Program-made: the position numbers and the translations under genes
Part shown: positions 27,078-31,045 of the stretch, one piece after another
How the letters are laid out: the number at the start of each line of letters is the position of its first letter
Position numbering within the stretch: position 1 is the first letter of the stretch
Notes under the pieces: model-generated
Databases searched by the model: none
Told to the model about the DNA's origin: nothing
Seen by the model: only the letters and a program-made list of their open reading frames with translations
NCBI GenBank assembly: GCA_030560485.1
Contig: JAKTTS010000143.1
Coordinates: forward strand, 1-31,045
DNA length: 31,045 nucleotides
Source of the DNA: Ascoidea tarda (nom. inval.)
Lineage: Eukaryota; Ascomycota; Saccharomycetes; Ascoideales; Ascoideaceae
Reading direction: 5' to 3'

Positions 27078-27527
27078 ATGTTTAAATTAGCTGTTCGTTC
27101 CTTGCCTCGTTCTGCTACTATTGTCAAATCTTTGGTGCCATCTGCTCCACGCTCCATCACAACTTCCTCTGCTCAAAACACTTTGAAGATTATTCCAAAT
27201 GCCTTCACAAACAAGAATTTGAATTTCATTAATAACCCAAATAACCAATTAAGTTTTCTTAGAAGAAACTATTCTTCCTTGACTAAAGATGATGTATCCA
27301 AAAGAGTTTACGATGTTATTAAAAGTTTTGAAAAGACCAAAGATGTTGAGATCTCCAACGAATTAAATTTTGCTACCGATTTAGGCCTTGACTCCTTAGA
27401 TGTTGTTGAAGTCTTAGTAGCAATTGAAGAAGAGTTTGATTTTGAAATTCCAGATAATGACGCTGATGAAATCAAGTCTGTTGGCCAAGTTATTGAGTAT
27501 ATCGTTAACCACCCCGAGGCTAATTGA
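27078..27527 (+). CDS. ACP1: Mitochondrial acyl carrier protein Acp1 (NDUFAB1)
   Basis: 149-aa canonical mitochondrial ACP, carrier for type II fatty acid and lipoate synthesis, and a bound partner of LYR proteins in complex I and Fe-S assembly. A long basic presequence ([20 protein letters not shown] and onward, to about residue 65 near RRNYSS) precedes the ACP fold. The signature is [20 protein letters not shown] with Ser106 for the 4'-phosphopantetheine arm, then [23 protein letters not shown] 27078 is the first in frame and starts the presequence. It is immediately downstream of a divergent paralogue. A Cbf1-like site and CCAAT box lie upstream. Confidence 0.97.
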   Translation: MFKLAVRSLPRSATIVKSLVPSAPRSITTSSAQNTLKIIPNAFTNKNLNFINNPNNQLSFLRRNYSSLTKDDVSKRVYDVIKSFEKTKDVEISNELNFATDLGLDSLDVVEVLVAIEEEFDFEIPDNDADEIKSVGQVIEYIVNHPEAN

Positions 27528-27921
27528 TAGATTAATTTCTTAATTAAGTATTTAATGTTCTCCATATTTAAGTAATTTACGCAATTCAATTAATCAAACA
27601 ATTTATATTAGTTATTGTACATAGATATAAAATGGCATAATTTATCATTTGCAATTCAGTTTTTTATTATGTAATCCGTTTGTTTTTTTCCTGAACTCAT
27701 TATACAAGATTGTCAAAATAATTAAAGTTAAACTGCTATAAGTCTGGAAACAAAAGAAAAAGGAGTTGGTGTTAAATTATCATCATTATTAACGCAATAG
27801 ACTAATTAGAAATAGAAATTAAATAGATAACAAACAATCAAACCTTTGCAATAATAATTTTTACTTGAAACCATCTTTATTTAATATAATTGTTTTTATT
27901 TTTCTTTTTTCAAATTTGAAA
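27528..27921. other. Intergenic region, ACP1 to SDS22
   Basis: 394 bp of AT-rich DNA between two plus-strand genes, with no visible gene, repeat or clear binding site. A non-ATG (TTG) frame runs into SDS22 from 27865. Confidence 0.5.
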
Positions 27922-29103
27922 ATGGCAATTAAGGGAACTGATAATCAAGACATAAATCTATCTGAGATTAAAGACTCGTTACGAACTCTTCAAAATTCAA
28001 ATAGTGGTACTACAAACACTCACCATTCCAACGACGAAATTTTTTCTGGAACCGATAATGACAATGATAACGATTCTGACGATGAAGATAATGAAAAAAA
28101 TAAGCCAAACAAATTGGGAAATCAATTGGAAAACAATTATCCAGGTCAAGTAATCCCCGATAACCATCCAGACTTAATTAATGCTGATGCTGATCTAACT
28201 AACGATATACCAATTGATACTGATTATATTGAATTGATTCATCTCAAAATCACTTCATTAAAGGATTTGAATTTAAATAGATTCAACAATTTGAAATACT
28301 TGTGCTTGAGACAAAATTTAATTGAAAATTTAAATGCAATTAAATATTTTAATAACAAATCTAATTTTGAGGAATTAGACTTGTACGATAACAGAATTAA
28401 ACATATTTCAAGTGAATTGAATTTATTTACAAATTTAATCAATTTAGATTTATCCTTTAATAAGATTAAACATATCAAAAATATTGAAAATTTAACTAAG
28501 TTGAAAAATCTTTATTTTGTTCAAAACAAAATTGAAGAGATATCAAATTTGAAAAACTTGGCTAATTTAATCAACTTGGAATTAGGTGGCAATAAAATCC
28601 ATGAAATTAATCTGGAAATCCTATCTTTGATCAATCTAGAACAATTGTGGTTAGGTAAAAACAAAATCAGTAATTTACAAAATTTACAAAACTTGAAAAA
28701 CTTGAAAATTTTATCGATTCAATCAAACAGAATCATTAAAATTGAAAATTTAGAAAATTTAACCAATCTCGAAGAACTATATCTATCGCATAATGGCATC
28801 ACCAAAATTGAAAACTTAGACAAAAACTTGAAACTAAACACGCTAGATATAACAAGCAACAGAATCGAGAGGCTAGAAAACTTGAACCACTTGAAAAACC
28901 TTCAAGATCTATGGTTAAGTAACAACTATATAAGCGATTTCAAAAACATCGAAACTGAGTTGAAAGGGTGCACCAGCTTGGAGACAGTTTACTTTGAGGG
29001 CAATCCGGTGCAAAAGAACAACTTGACCTCCTACAGAAGGAAGATCAGGATGATCTTGGGCCCATCGTTAAAGAAGATAGACGCCACCTACATCAGATCA
29101 TAG
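27922..29103 (+). CDS. SDS22: Leucine-rich repeat regulator of protein phosphatase 1, Sds22
   Basis: 393-aa Sds22 homologue, a conserved nuclear partner that controls type 1 phosphatase (Glc7). After an acidic, disordered head of about 90 residues come roughly ten to eleven 22-residue SDS22-type leucine-rich repeats, such as NRIIKIENLENLTNLEELYL, and the family-specific LEQLWLGKNKI and LKILSIQSNRI. The C-terminal cap reads FEGNPVQKNNLTSYRRKIRM followed by ILGPSLKKIDATYIRS, closely matching known Sds22 ends. S. cerevisiae Sds22 is 338 aa. ATG 27922 (MAIKGTDNQD) is the first in frame. GC content rises sharply over the last 200 bp, into the following promoter. Confidence 0.97.
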   Translation: MAIKGTDNQDINLSEIKDSLRTLQNSNSGTTNTHHSNDEIFSGTDNDNDNDSDDEDNEKNKPNKLGNQLENNYPGQVIPDNHPDLINADADLTNDIPIDTDYIELIHLKITSLKDLNLNRFNNLKYLCLRQNLIENLNAIKYFNNKSNFEELDLYDNRIKHISSELNLFTNLINLDLSFNKIKHIKNIENLTKLKNLYFVQNKIEEISNLKNLANLINLELGGNKIHEINLEILSLINLEQLWLGKNKISNLQNLQNLKNLKILSIQSNRIIKIENLENLTNLEELYLSHNGITKIENLDKNLKLNTLDITSNRIERLENLNHLKNLQDLWLSNNYISDFKNIETELKGCTSLETVYFEGNPVQKNNLTSYRRKIRMILGPSLKKIDATYIRS

Positions 29104-29369
29104 ACACGCACCTCTTTCTCTCTCTTTCTGCTTCTGCCCCTGCTTCTCCTGCTCCCTCCTACACAGCTCCTTCCAATACACGTGCCCCACAAATAGGGCT
29201 CTGACAGCCAGGGCTCCAACGACCAGTGACTCTCGATCACTTGCTCAGCGAGCTTGCAACGAATATGCTATTGGTGATGCTGATATAAGGAGAGCCCACC
29301 CCAGATATCGCAAGCTCTGCTTCTTCAGCATAACCCAAGTGCTCTACTGTGATTCCATCCCACCCCAAC
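29104..29369. promoter_or_regulatory. Promoter with pyrimidine tract, CACGTG and TATA-like box
   Basis: The stretch holds a CT-rich tract (about 29109-29165), CACGTG at 29179-29184 and TATAAG at 29284-29289, 81 bp before the ATG of the next gene. The CT tract reads in the direction of transcription, as in many yeast promoters. Confidence 0.5.
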
Positions 29370-30548
29370 ATGTTCAACAGTAACACTGCCGCCGGCCCTG
29401 AGCTATGCAGCAACACTCACATCAATACCGGCGCCAACAACGACAACTCCAGCAACCAGCCCAGCTACGACAACCAACCTGACACCCCACTACATCCCAA
29501 GGGCAATGAAGAACTACCATCGACGTTTTTCAGAAAGAATTCCGAGTTGGCCAAGGAGAGTTTAGAATTACATTTAAATATGGACTTAAATCCCGACTTA
29601 TCTGATGATGATGAGGACAATGAGGAAGAAGATAACAATATCAATGAGACTACCAATGAGAATATTAGTCGCGGATCTTACCATCACAATCATAACGACC
29701 ATATAATACCTACAAAGAATAAATTTTACAATAACTGTTCTAGAGTGCAATTCAGCATAGGAAACGATAATGATGACGAGAACCAAATCGACGTTGATCT
29801 CGATACAGACAGTGCCAATATTGTTTCTAATGATTTTTCAAATTACATTTCAAGTGATGTTGATATGGATTTAGATTATCAAACCTCTGAATCTGAACTA
29901 TCTGATTTCAAACCTTCGAAATCATTTGTCAATAATAACCACACACTCCACAATACGCATCAAAACAAAAAAATTTATTCAGATATTTCAGTACATCAAA
30001 CAATAAACAAAAAAAATTTGACTAATAAACAACATTCAAAATTAATAATGTATATTGACACTGAATTAATGAATTTCCAAAAAAAATACGTTCAATCTTT
30101 CAATGATGATGAAGATAATACTGCTACTAGTAACAATAATAGGCCTCCTGCTTATAAAGAGTTAATTGAATTATTAGACGATTTAATTAAGTTGGTGAGA
30201 TTTATTGAATATTCAATTAAAAAAACTACATTTAACTATGGCTACCAAACTCAATACTTGATTAAAATCTCTGGTGATTTATTAGACTATCTAAGTTTTC
30301 ATAATAAGTTTAAATTCAATAAAAAAACTCTTTTAAAACTAATTCAATTGATTCAACTAATTGATTTAAATTTTGTTTTACTAATCGATAGTCACAATTC
30401 TTTAAGCAATACGGATAAAGTTAGATTATGTACCATAACTGAAAGGAGTAGACTATCTGTAATAAGTTTAACTGAAAAATTTAATGTCAATGACTACAAG
30501 TATGAAGTTAGCAAATTATACGAAAATGTGTTAGAGAGAATAACTTAA
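29370..30548 (+). CDS. Unrecognised protein, acidic disordered head and helical C-terminus
   Basis: 392 aa from the first ATG at 29370. I do not recognise a family. Residues 1 to about 210 are disordered, rich in Asn, Asp, Glu and Ser, with acidic stretches such as LSDDDEDNEEEDNN and SSDVDMDLDYQTSESELSDF. From about residue 220 the sequence turns into predicted helices with regular hydrophobic spacing: LIMYIDTELMNFQKKYVQ, YKELIELLDDLIKLVRFIEY, YLIKISGDLLDYL, LLKLIQLIQLIDLNFVLLID, and a final RSRLSVISLTEKFNVNDYK to LYENVLERIT. No membrane segment, signal peptide, zinc site or nucleotide-binding motif is visible. The helical half looks constrained and is the part to search. The 5' end is GC-rich, the rest AT-rich. 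Confidence 0.8.
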   Translation: MFNSNTAAGPELCSNTHINTGANNDNSSNQPSYDNQPDTPLHPKGNEELPSTFFRKNSELAKESLELHLNMDLNPDLSDDDEDNEEEDNNINETTNENISRGSYHHNHNDHIIPTKNKFYNNCSRVQFSIGNDNDDENQIDVDLDTDSANIVSNDFSNYISSDVDMDLDYQTSESELSDFKPSKSFVNNNHTLHNTHQNKKIYSDISVHQTINKKNLTNKQHSKLIMYIDTELMNFQKKYVQSFNDDEDNTATSNNNRPPAYKELIELLDDLIKLVRFIEYSIKKTTFNYGYQTQYLIKISGDLLDYLSFHNKFKFNKKTLLKLIQLIQLIDLNFVLLIDSHNSLSNTDKVRLCTITERSRLSVISLTEKFNVNDYKYEVSKLYENVLERIT

Positions 30549-30813
30549 TTGTTTTTATAAGTACCTTATTATATTTTATTTTTGTTTTTTGCTGTTCTTT
30601 AAGTGTTTGCCTCTTTTTTTATTTTTACTCATCATTGCTCATTATTTTCATTTTGATTTTCTTAAAATAGAACACGAAATTTTAAACATATTAAAAAAAA
30701 AAATTTCATGGTATTAGATATTAATTACATTAATTATTTAATTTTGCTTGAGAAAATTTTGCAGATTGTTATTTTCAAAACTTCCTTTTTGAAGATGACT
30801 TGGATGTTTTACT

Positions 30814-31045
30814 TCAGTTATCTTGGGTATTATTTATATCCCAATTGTTCGAAATAATAAAAGTATGAATTAAATAATAAGGAGGTTGATGGTGACAAAG
30901 ATTCAAGAACTCAATAAATTGAGAAACGAGGGTAGAACCAGATCCGGTTTGTGGCTGTGCCAGATTCAGAAAAAACAACAACTCAAAAAGTGCAATGATA
31001 TGCAATGATATGCAATGATATGCAATGATATGCTTATTGAACATT
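30814..31045 (-). CDS. Possible 3' end of a gene running off the window
   Basis: A minus-strand frame stays open from the window edge to a TGA at 30814-30816. Its last 46 residues (from PQTGSGSTLVSQFIEFLNLC to the end) are protein-like and not low in complexity, and they follow CTGGCACAG, which could be a splice acceptor. The part nearer the edge translates a 10-bp tandem repeat and may be intronic. The spacing to the convergent neighbour (265 bp) is like other convergent pairs here. I cannot name a family, and it may be chance. Confidence 0.3.
   Translation of the reverse strand, partial: MFNKHIIAYHCISLHIIALFELLFFLNLAQPQTGSGSTLVSQFIEFLNLCHHQPPYYLIHTFIISNNWDINNTQDN
30991..31030 (+). repeat. 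Four tandem copies of a 10-bp unit (TGCAATGATA)
   Basis: Four perfect consecutive copies of TGCAATGATA followed by TGC, close to the window edge. Ten is not a multiple of three, so the array is unlikely to be coding. Perfect identity suggests a recent expansion, one helical turn per unit. Confidence 0.95.

Noticed and set aside
27922-29103. Inferring the CUG code from CTG codons in conserved proteins
   Set aside because: CTG is rare in the conserved genes here; the few sites (for example in SDS22 and the Bsp1-like gene) are at positions too variable to decide between Leu, Ser and Ala.
1-31045. Transposons, LTR elements or viral relics
   Set aside because: No reverse transcriptase, integrase, transposase or capsid-like frame, and no long terminal direct or inverted repeats were seen.

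Overview
The window looks like nuclear DNA from a budding yeast (Saccharomycotina) outside the Saccharomycetaceae. It is AT-rich and compact. Proteins carry long asparagine/aspartate runs, introns are few, short and close to the 5' end, and splice signals are yeast-like (GTATGT or GTAAGT donors, TACTAAT/TTCTAAC branch sites). Autophagy (ATG17), polyphosphate (PPN1) and proline (PUT1) genes are typical of yeast. A subunit of respiratory complex I (NDUFB9/B22) and two tandem mitochondrial acyl carrier proteins argue against Saccharomyces-type yeasts, which lost complex I. Species and CUG decoding cannot be settled from this window.

Layout. 1-1523: non-coding, with a tRNA-like A/B-box element. 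1524-3941: ATG17, followed at once by the 3' half of an MTQ2 methyltransferase gene whose SAM-binding half is absent. 4181-6610 (minus): RAD3, with a 5-nt first exon. 6888-10919: a very long CRT10-like gene, divergent from RAD3. 11293-11622 (minus): NDUFB9 homologue. 12206-17723: a spliced 1809-aa protein that combines features of yeast Bsp1 and filamentous-fungal DUF4045 proteins. 18177-20369 (minus): PPN1. 20370-21939: non-coding, with a GC-rich block, an E-box and a second tRNA-like element. 21940-23376 (minus): PUT1, divergent from DML1 (24006-25715), with a CGG-N10-CCG site between them. 26387-27527: a divergent and a canonical mitochondrial ACP in tandem. 27922-29103: SDS22. 29370-30548: an unrecognised acidic/helical protein. 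30814-31045 (minus): possibly the end of another gene, with a 4 x 10-bp repeat at the window edge.

Functional themes. RAD3 (TFIIH helicase) and the CRT10 homologue (ribonucleotide reductase regulation) share a short bidirectional promoter. The NDUFB9 homologue is a LYR-type subunit that in other fungi holds a mitochondrial ACP, and two ACP genes lie 15 kb away. PPN1 and PUT1 each have a site matching their known yeast regulator (Pho4, Put3) within about 500 bp upstream. GC content rises at several gene starts against an AT-rich background. No transposable element, viral relic or CRISPR array was seen.
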